Shown here piece after piece: positions 54,029-64,000 of a stretch of DNA of 64,000 nucleotides. Below the pieces are notes generated by a model that did no database searches, was not told the origin of the DNA, and worked only from the letters and a program-made list of their open reading frames with translations. The stretch's first letter is position 1, and every line of letters starts with the position of its first letter. The DNA is from Branchinecta lynchi (Eukaryota; Arthropoda; Branchiopoda; Anostraca; Branchinectidae): the NCBI GenBank assembly GCA_023053575.1, contig JAKZAP010000020.1, forward strand, positions 15,185,998 to 15,249,997, given 5' to 3'. A program made the position numbers and the translations under genes.

Positions 54029-54330
54029 ATCACCAACAAGAATCCAGAACCTTTGCTACTGATGTCTGAAGGGAGAGACTTGATCTTGTTACAAGATTTA
54101 GCAAAATACGGTCGCACGGAAGATATGCGTTATCTAGAACGAGATCGCCAAACTGTACAGCTAGCATCAGTCTATCCGAATTGAAGAAGTTGGATCGGAT
54201 CTAAAGATTCGAAGGTTCACCCGAACTCAAGTCGGCAGTTTTTGACCGAATCGTGAAACGTTCCCTTTTAATCGTCCCAGTTAAAGATGTCCCCATGAAG
54301 AAACGTCAACCTTTTGCAGCATCGGATTTG

Positions 54331-54955
54331 TATTGTTATTTTTTTGTACATTGCTATAATTATTCATAAACGATTTTTACTGCGGAATTTGGGAATCCTG
54401 ACCCATTACTTACTCGTTCGAAATGTGTGACAAGCGATACACAGCTGAAGGATGCAAATATACTCGCAGTTTTGTTGTATAGTATTGTGATAATTCGGTG
54501 GAAGGGAAATTTACAGTTGTCATTAAACAGAGATAAAGCTGGTTCTTAGCAGAAACAGCGTATTTTGGACCGTCTTCAATAACGGCCAGAGGCACATCTT
54601 TACTGTACTGAGTTTCCCTTTTTTATTTCACTTTTTATCAATCCGCAGAATAGAAGTTTGCCGCAGAAAAATGTTCTCCCCTACCACACTGGATAATTCA
54701 AACAGTTGTATCACGTGATGACAGCGTTTACGTGCGCTCAGGGTTCGATCGATGAACGGATTGCGTGCTGGAACACTGATTTTGTGGAATGAGAATTTCC
54801 AAGTTAGAAAAGTGCGTCCCCCCCCAAGACCTGAACACACGAATAGACAGGGGTCCAGGACTCCGAAGCCGAAAAACTTGTTTGCGTGAGCTCCCGACGA
54901 AACCCGATCAAACAAACGGACTGCGTTTTGGAAACCTGATTCTGTGGACTGACAA
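54331..54955. other. No recognisable feature
   Basis: No repeat family or gene is supported. Sequence at 54848-54900 (GTCCAGGACTCCGAAGCCG, AAAAACT) is related to 55515-55560, on the other side of the foldback. Confidence 0.35.
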
Positions 54956-54964
54956 TTACTAACC

Positions 54965-55457
54965 GGGATCGGCTAAAACCAGGAAGGGAAGGGAACGCGA
55001 GAAAAGCAGGAAGGCATACTAAAATCAGGAAGGGCATACTAAAACGAGGAAGGCTGTCGCCAGAAGTCAATGCTGCGAAAAACTGGAAAGCGCACCATTC
55101 CTTTCCTCTGTTTAGTATTCTTCGAGGGGTCGTAGTTTTAGTACTTAGTACTCGTTCCTCCTTTTAGTACTCTCAAGGTACTAAAACGAGGAAGGAAATG
55201 GTGGACTTGAAATATCTTAGTTGTCGACGCCTCGCCAAACTTAATGCCTACCCATGTCAGGATACTAAAACGAGGAAGGGATGGTGAACTTCGAATTTGA
55301 AAAGTTGCCGACCCCTCAAAGAATACTAAATAGAGGAAGGGAACGGTGCGGCTTTCTAGTTTTTCGCAGCATTGAATTCTGGCAACAGCCTTCCTCGTTT
55401 TAGTATGCCTTCCTGCTTTTCTCGTATTCCCTTCCCTTCCTGGTTTTAGTCGATCCC
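54965..55457. mobile_element. Foldback with 9-bp TSD (TTACTAACC)
   Basis: TTACTAACC occurs at 54956-54964 and 55458-55466. The ends GGGATCGGCTAAAACCAGG and CCTGGTTTTAGTCGATCCC are inverted, and the arms stay paired through ACTAAAACGAGGAAGG / CCTTCCTCGTTTTAGT words. A 9-bp TSD with long TIRs is characteristic of Mutator-like elements; no transposase is present, so this would be a non-autonomous member. Confidence 0.85.
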
Positions 55458-55744
55458 TTACTAACCACGTCCATCATTCCCAAATATTCAATATTCAAAC
55501 AGAGGAATATGTGGGGGTTGAGGACTCCGAAGCCGAAAAACTCGCTTGCTTCGTGTCAATACGAAACTCAGTCAGCGAACGGACTACGTTCTCGAAATCT
55601 GATTTTATGGAACGAGTATTGACGTTTATAATTATCAGAGTGCCCTTTAGATCCACCAGTTCTAAAATATTCAACAGCACAACACACGAGTGTTTAGGGC
55701 TTAATGATCAAAAGTGCTACGTAGCATAAATTATCTTTACTTAT

Positions 55745-56170
55745 GCTGACCCTAAAACGTTAGTGACGGGATACCTCTGACTTACTAAAGTTTGTCCGTC
55801 CGCCCGTCCGTCTGTTAGCACGATAACTCTCGACGGGGTTGAGCCATTTTTTTCAAACTTGGTGTGAGGATTCTTTGGATCCTAGTACAGATTAAGACCG
55901 TTGGTGGCTCCCCTTGCCTAATATTTAGGGGGTGGGGGAGGGGTTTCATGTTAAGGGGCGAAACAGATATATTTTAAAAGCCAATGAGATAATCGATTTA
56001 CAGGTAAGGAGACATGCTGAATCCAAATCCGGCACTTTTTTTTACTTTTCCGTAGAGTGGTTCGCCCAGAATCCGACCGAAACCTTCGAGGGCAAAATTC
56101 AAGTTCAGATTTTTTTCCAGAGTTTGCCGAAAATCTTATAAAACCACGGAAATTGGCAGAAACAGAAGTA
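55745..56170 (-). mobile_element. GGGATCCC-bounded element, copy 7 (degraded fragment)
   Basis: It retains GGGATACCTCTGAC, GTCCGTCCGCCCGTCCGTC, AGGGGGTGGGGGAGGGG and one to two worn CCGG units. Both GGGATCCC ends are lost. Confidence 0.6.
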
Positions 56171-56324
56171 TTTTCTAAGTAGACTAGAGACCCGATGCAG
56201 GGTTCCATCCATCCAATCCAGCAAAAAACGGTAATTTGTTCAAGTAGAAACATAAAGTATTCGACCTAGACCAGAATTAAAAACAAGCCGGATCTGGTTA
56301 AGTGGTTGATAAGTGGATGATTTT

Positions 56325-56990
56325 CGTTTTTGCAGATACCATGATATCTGATACCACGGTCTAAAGTCCTTTTGCAGTAAGTAAGTAAAGTAAGTAATTT
56401 ATTTATAACCCGCCGTTTTCAGAAAGCGGAGTAAATGAAGAAAGTAAAGAAAACACATAAACATACACAAAAAGACACTTAATCTCAATCATCGGCCAGG
56501 AAGCAGTGTAGAAAGTCGTGCGCTGGTTGGGTTCTGTTGTCAATGATTTTTTATAGCGACGAAGAAACATCCAAAAGGATAACACTTGCGTCTTGAATTT
56601 TGAACTTCTCCGTCAAAGTATGGTTATGGCATAATTTCGACAAGTGGAGCAGGTGCTTTGCATATTTAAAATAACTTGTTATGAAAATAACAGTTATCGT
56701 GGTATCTGGCCAGTTAGCGTGGTATCTGATATTCAGATACTACGATCCGACCGTGGTATCTGAAAATTCATCTCTCCGAGATTGGTGAGAAAGCAGTTTA
56801 CCACTTATAGTGATGTGACTGAATATATATTTTTCTTTTGGGACGACTTCGAAAAGCGCAATTTCGGCAATTGTCGTTTTTGCAGAGCAAGCGTATATCA
56901 GATACCATGGTAACTGCAAAAACGACTAATTGCTGATACAGTTACCGTGGTAACAGATACCACGGTATCTGCAAAAACGCAACTACGATT
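56325..56990. mobile_element. GATACC/GGTATC repeat element interrupted by a LINE
   Basis: It starts CGTTTTTGCAGATACC and ends GGTATCTGCAAAAACG. Palindromic GATACCACGGTATC words fill both halves. A minus-strand LINE tail lies between CCTTTTGCAG and AGTTATCGTGGTATC. The copy at 4264 shows the uninterrupted junction. Confidence 0.65.
56379..56690 (-). mobile_element. 5'-truncated LINE tail inserted in the GATACC element
   Basis: Read on the minus strand it has short decayed coding sequence, then ACTCCGCTTTCTGAAAACG, GCGGGTTATAAATAAATT and a (CTTACTTA)n tail. Same 3'-end type as 50412, 57400 and 51597. Confidence 0.7.
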
Positions 56991-57399
56991 ACGGGATCTA
57001 GTGAAGACTGAAAATCTACAAAACCCGGTATTCTGGATGAAAAAGTACGATATACATTCCTCTTTGGAATCCAATCGAAACTTATGAAACTTTATGTTTT
57101 TATTCAGTCGCCGTTTGTTTGTCTTGACGATAATCAGAGATACAAGCCCCTCACCACTCGTTTAAGATATCATATATGCCATTTGGATCTCAGTGTAAAG
57201 ATGCTTTCACACTGGTAGAAGTGGTTTACTTGACCTTTCCCACTAACTTCATTACGAAACAGACGTCGTTTTTCCGTAACGTAGGAACGTAACTACGTAA
57301 TTATGACGATTTGAGACACATTTCAGTAGGAGACTTTGGGACTGCGCTACGTAAATCCCAAGACCCAAAAGGTCAGAAACATTAGCCGACTTGAAACAA
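56991..57399. other. No recognisable feature
   Basis: Nothing assigned; no shared repeat recognised. Confidence 0.3.
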
Positions 57400-57957
57400 A
57401 GTAAGTAAGTAATTTATTTACAACCCGCCATTTTGAAAAAAAAACGGAGTAAGTGAAAGAGAATAAACAAAAAAACATAAGCACACAGAAAAAGACACAA
57501 AGTGTCAGAAGCTCTGAGTTGGATCCTTGACAGGGGTAATTTCGGTGTTAACCTGCAGATTTTCAGCTAGTAGCGTGCAGGTCGACCACCAGATTGACCA
57601 TCACTACACTTACACGTAGTTTTTCCTTTTATCTTTTACTCCACTGTCGCCCTGTGCATTTGGTGGGTCATAAAATTAAATATATATACATTTACATATT
57701 TACGTAGATTATCGGGATTATCGACCCTGATGAAGCGATCATAGCTCAGATCGCCAGATACAACTCTGGTATTGTTGCTCATCCTTGGGCAACCATTTTG
57801 AGGCAGTAGTTCTGTCTTTTGTATTTAGATATCCATCTGGTTCTTTGTTTTTCTGTGTTAGTGTGTTCTCTCGTAGTGTGTTTTTCGTTTTGTTTTCATC
57901 TTATACTCCATCTGTTTTCATTTGATGGGAAATAAATATATACATACATACATACAT
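57400..57957. mobile_element. Three LINE 3' ends side by side
   Basis: 57400-57590 (minus): TAAGTAAGTAATTTATTTAC, AACCCGCCATTTTG tail. About 57600-57700 (plus): ACTCCACTGTCGCCCTGTGC, GGTGGGTCATAAAATTAAA tail, related to the minus-strand tail at 63641. 57722-57957 (plus): 28 codons ending HPWATILRQ-stop, then GATGGGAAATAAATATATAC and (CATA)n. All are heavily 5'-truncated. Confidence 0.7.
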
Positions 57958-58260
57958 AGATTACACCCAAATAATTTAAGAATCTGCTTAAAAACCCTCC
58001 ATAATCTGAAGAAGAAAAGAAGCGTTAATTTAGATCAATAATTCCAACCCACTGAAAAATTAAAGATCCAGCATGCAAGATATATCTATACAACATCTAT
58101 AGACATAGCCTATACAGAGACGAAGGAGATATTTGTAATATCTGGAGATATAGGCTATATACAAAGACCACCCAGTAACTTTCCACTAAGCATGATTTTT
58201 CGTGGATTTTCTTCCCCTTGTAATTTTTGTAGACTCAGTCCCTGGACTACGAGAACAAGG
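57958..58260. other. No gene; a weak hairpin
   Basis: AGACATAGCCTATAC and GAGATATAGGCTATAT (58106-58158) are roughly inverted. Nothing else is recognised. Confidence 0.3.
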
Positions 58261-58632
58261 CAGGGGCGGATCCAGAGGGGGGGCGAGGGGGGCGATCGCC
58301 CCCCCTAGACTGGCTGTAATTTTTTGTTTTGTTTTACTGCACTTACGGAAGTCTGCATTAACGCATGTTCTAACTACTGTAACTAGACTCTAAAATCTTT
58401 TTAAAAGTGGAGCCAGGAGCTTGAATTTTTCTTGTAAACAGTTGTCAGTTGATCAAGTACAGTTTTTACCATTATTGTAATATATGAAGACCACATTTTC
58501 GTTAAATAAGAGACCGACAGGGACACTTAAAACGCGAAAAAAATCAGCCTTGGGGTCGACAAAAAGGACACTACCCCCACTCTTTTCGGTAAGAATCGCC
58601 CCCCCTAGAACGGAAGGCTGGATCCGCCCCTG
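58261..58632. mobile_element. hAT-type MITE with 8-bp TSD (GAACAAGG)
   Basis: The ends CAGGGGCGGATCCAG and CTGGATCCGCCCCTG are perfect inverted repeats. GAACAAGG flanks at 58253-58260 and 58633-58640. Inside each end is a G-rich or C-rich run with CGCCCCCCCTAGA. Length 372 bp with no transposase. The 8-bp TSD and CAGGGGCGG end place it with hAT elements. Confidence 0.9.
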
Positions 58633-58640
58633 GAACAAGG

Positions 58641-59560
58641 CCAAAGATTTCGATGGGGTCGCAAAAGGGGAACATTTATTGGCTCTGTATATAGGAGAAA
58701 CATCGGATGGTGTGAAATTTCTCTCGTATGACGCCAACCCCTAATGACTATTTGCAAAAGTGACCACTTGAACACGGTTGCCTCGAGTTACCGAGGCTCT
58801 TTTTGACTGAATTGCATTTCGATGCTCGGATCGGAAAATGAATTACATGTCAGACGTGAGCGAGCGGTTGAACTGTTCAGGTGGGCGCTTTGGAGTAACC
58901 TAAGTAAAAGTAAGTTTTTGTATTCAACATTCGAGAGGAATTAACCGTCATATAATATACTTAAGATTTTTCTAAAAACGATAAAAAACGATGGGATCGC
59001 AAAGGGATATGGGAGTAACACCGGACACGAAGGATTAAAAATCACGATTCACTAGAAATGCAGCAAATGTCATGTCCTTGATATTTGTAGAAAACGATCG
59101 CTGATTCTTGCTCTGTCTACGACTAAGGGAAGGTCGAAAACATTATCTGTTTTCAATCCTACATATGATTATACAAGGAGAACTTACTTGCAGTCGGGAT
59201 GTGCACGGCAGCTGTCTGCCAGGTGGTGGCACCCTGGCACTTCATCACTTTTGGGAGGTTTTCTGGCACAGCGAGGATGTAGTCGTTCCTGTGCCACCAA
59301 GCAAGCGTCATTTGCATTTTCAGTCTTTCTATTAAAAAACAAGAAATCGTTATTTGGTCCATCCACGAGAAATTATAGAGAGCGTAATTAGATTACTGGT
59401 TCGCTTGTGTCCGATCTGAAGTTTACTCTAATGAGATGATCCCGAGTTTTGGACCTCTGACAAGCCAGGATCTTACGGTGCTCTTAACCACCGTCCAACT
59501 TTGGCTTCACTGTAGAACCTCAGAAAGTCCTTAAAACACTTGCAGCAGACTTTAGATGAC
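58641..59560. other. No recognisable feature
   Basis: No repeat or gene is supported. Several overlapping frames at 59108-59391 on both strands occupy the same bases and lack homology. Confidence 0.3.
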
Positions 59561-59564
59561 TCTA

Positions 59565-60590
59565 GTGTCTAGTCAAGGGGTTGCTTTCTCTGCGCCACCG
59601 GTGTACACCTCGGTGCGGCACCGGTACCCTATTGATACTTGTTTACCATGTTTCGCTATAGGATACGTCTCGTTTCGCCAAAATCTAAGAACAAAATTGT
59701 CGCTAAATAGCATCTTGGGTGATCTCAAACTCCGAATAAACAAGAAATGAATTGCGGAAAACATATTGCTCCAATTTCGGATATTTAAAGGTAGCTTATG
59801 TAGGATTATTTACAATAATTATGAACGAACAGATATCATTTTTGATATCGATATTGATGTTTCGATATCGATATTTGGTCTGATATATCGACATATCTAT
59901 ATCAAATATCGCCGATCACTAGAGTCAGCTTCAGTATTTTATAAGTAGTGAACTGGAAGACAAAAATTCTCCTCAGCCTGGATTTGAACCCAGGACCCTC
60001 TGCTTACAAGTCAGGCACTCCAACGTTGGGACAATTTAACCATTAACGGAGCCCTAGACCTCTAAATTAAATTAAAAAAAAACTATTTCTGGTTTATTGG
60101 TCACGGTATAAGTCCCTTGTATAAAGTGCCATCTATGTACCACCAGCTTGAATAAATTTTGTTTCTGGTGAAGGTTATTCAGTGGCGACCAAATTCAAAT
60201 GTACTGGATGTGCTAAGAATGAAACTTGGCAGGCATTTTTAACTTGGAAAACAACAGTTTCCTCATCAGACCCTCTGGGAGTTCAATAGAGGTATGTTTA
60301 TTTGAAAGTTTGTTGAATTCGATCTTTGCTATTTTCATGTACTTGTTATAGCTAAATATATCTACCAATTAGCCTAAGTAGGTAATTCAGGATTAACAAG
60401 ATTGGTAAATATATTTTCACTTTATATCCAACCACTCCTCAAGGAACTCATCTTAACCACAAAGTACATAAAATACTTTTGAGCAAAGTATATATTTTCA
60501 TGATCCTTATGAGCCCATCATCATTTGTGAAACAAGGGTATTGCTTCAAAATGAATTTCCAGCTCCCTTAAAGTGCACATCTTAACGAAC
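59565..60590 (-). mobile_element. Composite ATCGAT/GGTGCC repeat, copy 2 (inverted)
   Basis: From left to right: AGGGGTTGCTTTCTC, GCCACCGGTGTACACCTCG, about three GGTGCC-type units, an ATCGAT stretch (59840-59915), GAGTCAGCTTCAGTATTTT, a tRNA-like insertion, CTGGTGAAGGTTATTCAGTGG, a decayed TA-MITE-like segment (60285-60400) and the TTTAAGGG module (60430-60590). This is the reverse order of 29895-31440. The minisatellites are much shorter here. Confidence 0.6.
59946..60150 (-). mobile_element. tRNA-like SINE insertion (tRNA-Thr-like head)
   Basis: The minus strand holds GTTGGAGTGCCTGACTTGTA, then AGCAGAGGGTCCTGGGTTC and AAATCCAGGC at about 59973-60030. GGTTCAAATCC is a good B box, the 7-nt loop CTTGTAA would give a TGT anticodon, and the T stem is intact (CCTGG/CCAGG). 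The acceptor and D arms are poor, so it is a tRNA-derived relic rather than a tRNA gene. The matching position in the 30.3-kb paralogue has no such insert. Confidence 0.5.
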
Positions 60591-60740
60591 AAGACCAAAG
60601 GTTTCGATAGGATCCCAAAAAATAAATCCGATCTTGGCCAGACTCCTTCAACATGTTTATTATTGAGATTTAGAAACAGAAGAAGGTCACTAACTAATCA
60701 TCTGAGAAAACCCAAATTTTGACGAAAAATTGACCAATTT
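60583..60740 (+). mobile_element. GGGATCCC-bounded element, 5' fragment
   Basis: AACAAGACCAAAGGTTTCG and TAGGATCCCAAAAAAT followed by a CCAGACTCC stretch show the family's left end only. Confidence 0.6.
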
Positions 60741-61500
60741 TCAGAAAATCCGACTGTTTTCATGAAAAAAAATCAACTGTTTTGACGAAAAACGTCGCGA
60801 CGCTTCGCGCCGACTCGGTTATTTTATACCGACTGGCCGACAGCATTGTGGGGCGTCCCCCTTCCCCCCGATCGTGACGCCCCTGCACACGTCTGCCAAA
60901 AAATGAACAAAACAGTTCTGAGTCCAGAAATCTCGGTCAGTTCTTGTCTTGCCCTTCACAATAGGCCGATTTTATTTAAATAGGGACCTCTTTAGTCAAT
61001 AAGTCCCCTCTTGGCAGACTCTCAAGAGAGACTATTCTTTGACAAGTTTTTACCAGACAAGGATCTCTTGACGGTTATTTTTGGACAAGTTCGCGATAGA
61101 CGAGTTCATCACTGCCGCAAGTTGTCGGGAACAAGCCCGTAAAAAAATAGACAAGATACATAGATAGATAGATGACCTATATCTATGGGCTTAGTGGGAA
61201 ATGGAGCAAACTCGGTAAATTGGACCACAGATGAAAAAGCATTGTGACACGGAAAATGAGAAGCGAATATAGGATTTGCTAGCATACACTAGCATTTACT
61301 TCATTTATGGAAAACAACTGAATTTCTATGAAGCCACGAGAGCTTCCCGAAGTCTCCTTTTCAACCCTATCACGCAAGGGGAGACGATAATTGTCTCGTG
61401 CGATGAACCGAAAATCGAGTTTTCAGGACAGACGCTAGAGCTATCTAACTTTAAAAGAGATAGAAACCAAGAGCAACTGTTTTAATTTAAAGCGGCTAGA
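60741..61500. repeat. Unassigned sequence with GACAAGTT-rich stretch and a hAT-like end
   Basis: At about 60868-60893 CGATCGTGACGCCCCTG resembles a hAT-type MITE end; no partner was found. 61030-61130 repeats GACAAGTT, GACAAGGA and GACGAGTT like 14755-14850. No gene is supported; the frame at 61276-61485 has no recognisable domain. Confidence 0.35.
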
Positions 61501-61929
61501 ACTGACGGGTGGAGGGACTGGCGGTAGGTGAGCTGTCGGGTTTTAGGAGTGATCTCGGATCGTTTGGTGAATTAATGGTGGGTGAGCTGACAGCTGGGAA
61601 ATGTCGGAAAACGTGGGCGAGGCGAACGATTTTTTTTCAGGTGAACTGACGAGTTCTCTTCCAAAGACCCGCAGAAACCAACGAAACGTGAGAAAAGTTC
61701 AAGCAAACGGAATAACACAAAGTAATATTTGCTTACTTGAAATTACCCAGTATTTATATGGTATGATATGATATTTATTTGCCTTGCAAGCCCAAGGGCC
61801 ATAACAAACAAACATAAATAAGTACATGTAAAATGTTATGCACAATAAGCGTTGCCATCAGAAAGACCCGAAAAACCGCCAAAAAGTATCTGCTGAGTTT
61901 TCGGACATCATGACGATAAAGAATAAAGT

Positions 61930-63085
61930 CAGTAGGTTTGTTTTTGGCTCTTCCTATGAGTCATATGAGGGACCCAACCGGATTGACTTGGAAATAATCA
62001 CTTTCCCGATCCAACCGTCAATGGGGGAGTGGCAAGATGGGGAACCCGGAAATCTGATCCAATAACACGGGGGGGGGGGGGGGGAGGGCTGGAGAGGGAC
62101 ACCCGAAATCTCCTGAAACGCTTTTTCTAGTTTTCGTCAAACCCCTACCCCTTTCTTCACACTAGTATAGCTCTGCGCGTGGATGAGTCATTTTTTCTTC
62201 ACACTAGTATAGCTCTGCTCGTGGATGAGTCATTCTTTGCTTAAATTCATTCGGAGAGAGCTAGAGCAATCGAAGGTCGAAGAGTTTGGTATAATATGTT
62301 GTTGAACCTTAATAGGGCTTGATAGATATTACGGGGTGCTAGGACGGTGAAACTTGGCAGGCGTATCGGGGACCCGACCAGATTAACTTACACATAATCA
62401 CTTCCCCAATCCGACTTTCCCCGAATCCGGGAGTCCGGAAACTAGGAACAACTGTAGCAAAAGGGGAGCAAAAGGAAGCAAAAAGAGCACTGCCCAAATG
62501 CGGTATCGATCCGCGGACGTCTGTGGCGTAGATCCAGCGCTCTACCACGGCGCTACGACTTGATGTATTTAGAAGCGAATGCGGGAAGAGATACGGTTTA
62601 AAGATTAAAGTAAGACTAAGTGGTCAGAACGAATGCTAAATGCTAACCAGATCAAAATAACTAGAGCTATTTTGCTCTGATGCTAACTAAATTTAAACTA
62701 AACAAATCTTGTGAAACACTTCCACATAAGCTAGGACAATGAAACTTGGCAGGCATATCAGGAAACCGACCAGATTAATTTGGAAATAATCACTTTCCAG
62801 ATCCTATCAAAGTGGGGGGAGTGGAGGGATTGGAAATGCGGAAACTATTAACATGCATAACTTTGGAGAGGGTAATCGGACATGCGTGAAACTTGACATG
62901 TGTCAAGAACAAGTGTTTCGGATATTCAATTTCAGATCTGGACCAGACTTGATGCCTGTGGGGGGGGGCTGGAGGGGGGCACCGGAAATTTCCTGAAACG
63001 CTTCCACATAAGCTAGGACAATAAAACTTATAATCACTTCCCCGATCCAGCCATCGCGGGGGGAGTGGAGGGATCTGAACTTGGC
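61930..63085 (+). repeat. Degenerate repeat series (GAAACTTGGCAGGCATATC)
   Basis: Units near 61968, 62337, 62731 and 63011 share GCTAGGACAATGAAACTTGG, AACCGACCAGATTAATTT and GGAAATAATCACTTTCC, plus a GGGGGGAGTGGAGGGAT block; spacing is about 280-400 bp. An insertion at 62076-62300 is the inverse of 49018-49290. Confidence 0.6.
62495..62567 (-). mobile_element. tRNA-like sequence, degraded
   Basis: The minus strand reads AGCGCCGTGGTAGAGCGC (A-box-like) and GCGGATCGATACCGC (B-box-like with a 4-bp T stem) at tRNA spacing. The acceptor stem and anticodon stem do not close, so it is probably a tRNA-derived SINE head or pseudo-tRNA. Confidence 0.4.
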
Positions 63086-63364
63086 TTTCTCTGATTTTTT
63101 TTTTCCTTTTTCTTTATTCCCTCTTTTAACCCTTATTGCTCATTTTACCATTTCAACAAATATTCAAAACCTTTTCTTTGTTTTCCTTCCTTATATCTCC
63201 TTTCCTTAAAATTTTCATTCTTTGAACACTTAATATTTACAAAAATACTATCCCTCTTTTTTTTTTTGCAACCAAACCAAAAAGGGGTTTTTGTCCTGGA
63301 GACAAAAACAACACAAAAATTGTTTGACCTCTTCGCACTCCCTGCGACAAAGGATGCCCTTTCT

Positions 63365-63467
63365 ATGATGACTAGCCTGGCGAAGACTGGATCAGGCGAA
63401 GACAAGACCCGATTGTCTGAATCAAATATTAGATTTTTGGGATCCCGTCGACACCTTTGGTCTTGTT
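63365..63467 (-). mobile_element. GGGATCCC-bounded element, solo right end
   Basis: GGCGAAGACTGGATC, GACAAGACCCGATTGTC, TTTTTGGGATCCCGTCG and TTTGGTCTTGTTA match the terminal ~100 bp of copies 3 and 4. Confidence 0.7.
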
Positions 63468-63640
63468 ATTATCGATCTCGCAAATTGATCCTAATCATTT
63501 CGAACATCTGTTCTCCATTTGGTGCTTACGATGATACAAAACATCCGGAGTCCTCTGTGGGAGTCCGTGGGCAATAGCGAGAATACGGCTTATGTGACAA
63601 AACTTACTTATAATATATCACATAATATATATACATAGTA

Positions 63641-64000
63641 TATCAATTTTATTTGTAACCCGCCAAATACACAAGGTGATAGCAGAGTAAAGACAAGAAC
63701 GAAAAACAACACAAAATAACTAACAGTATAAACATAAAAAATTTATACATAATTTCTAACTGCACCTGAAAAATTCCCGAAAAGCATCATGTACTCGAGA
63801 CCAGGATGGCGAGATGTACATAGTAGTCAAGCTGACTTTTTCTCTAGTGAACGAATGACATCTTGGACGCCTAATTTCTGGTTGCGGCAAGAACTAGGGA
63901 GGTACATCAAAAATTTACAATGATTATAATAACGCGTCTTCAAAACTTTAATTTCTTTTTTTTTTGCAGAATGTGATAAACACCGGAACGATACAAGATC
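63641..64000 (-). mobile_element. LINE 3' part running off the window edge
   Basis: The 3' end, read on the minus strand, is TATTTGGCGGGTTACAAATAA. Coding remnants upstream (SGVYHILQKK, then PEIRRPRCH, then HDAFREFF) match the C-terminal codons of the 51.8-kb LINE (SGVYHILRKK, FRNRKLV) but are frameshifted and have stops. The 5' part would lie beyond base 64000. Confidence 0.65.

Larger units (their letters stand above)
51597..54330 (-). mobile_element. Long decayed LINE with endonuclease and reverse transcriptase
   Basis: Read on the minus strand: an APE-type endonuclease C-terminal half (54.3-53.8 kb), a linker, RT motifs (53.1-52.1 kb), the C-terminal region (to 51757) and a 3' end finishing GCGGGTCATAAATAAATAAA. 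At least five frame changes and several stops break the protein. The 5' end and the endonuclease N-terminus are missing. Same broad group as the 47-kb LINE. Confidence 0.85.

Noticed and set aside
53756..54184. 142-codon plus-strand frame
   Set aside because: It is antisense to the LINE endonuclease, whose GDLN, SNLDH and DDH landmarks are clear on the minus strand.
59973..60030. Functional tRNA-Thr gene
   Set aside because: The T arm and anticodon loop are good, but the 5' half does not fold and the segment is an insertion in a repeat copy.
62495..62567. Functional tRNA gene
   Set aside because: A and B boxes are recognisable but acceptor and anticodon stems do not pair, so it is reported only as a tRNA-like relic.

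Overview
The window looks like intergenic or intronic DNA from an invertebrate animal nucleus. I see no operons, no bacterial gene packing, no rRNA and no intact host gene. Almost everything recognisable is transposon-derived: decayed non-LTR retrotransposons (LINEs), many short non-autonomous DNA transposons (MITEs and foldbacks) with terminal inverted repeats (TIRs) and target-site duplications (TSDs), tRNA-like SINE remnants, and tandem satellites. The LINE types and MITE density would fit an aquatic invertebrate such as a cnidarian or lophotrochozoan, but the sequence does not fix the taxon.

Layout. 0-10 kb: two copies of an element bounded by GGGATCCC and filled with ~135-bp repeats, a duplicated THAP zinc-finger fragment (2.9-3.6 kb), and a 689-bp tandem array with a 1377-bp higher-order period (5.2-8.2 kb). 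10-17 kb: mostly featureless, with a nested MITE at 12.3-12.8 kb, a segment at 15.4-16.0 kb with a paralogue at 27-29 kb, and a 15-bp minisatellite at 16.8-17.1 kb. 17.8-21.7 kb: a 29-bp perfect inverted repeat brackets 3.8 kb of tandem repeats that encode a recurring Cys-containing peptide on the minus strand. 22-33 kb: foldbacks, two GC-rich GGTGCC minisatellites and an ATCGAT-rich composite repeat. 33.5-38.6 kb: a TTAA-flanked element with a 103-codon frame, a TA-flanked MITE, then a MITE holding a LINE that itself holds a 300-bp foldback, with a hAT-like MITE at its edge. 39-48.5 kb: inverted copies of the GGGATCCC element, a 0.9-kb foldback of CCGGTAGT modules, and a second LINE inside the same MITE family. 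49-58 kb: several 5'-truncated LINEs, the longest (51.6-54.3 kb, minus) retaining endonuclease and reverse transcriptase, plus a foldback with a clean 9-bp TSD. 58-64 kb: a hAT-like MITE with an 8-bp TSD, an inverted copy of the ATCGAT composite, tRNA-like SINE pieces, a degenerate ~280-400-bp repeat series and a LINE tail running off the edge.

The genes do not form a pathway. The reading frames with recognisable homology belong to retrotransposons or to a THAP-type (often transposase-associated) DNA-binding domain, and all are frameshifted, interrupted or truncated. The main biological content is the history of nested insertions, which can be read from TSDs and from paralogous empty sites inside the window, and several structured repeat families I cannot assign to a described class.
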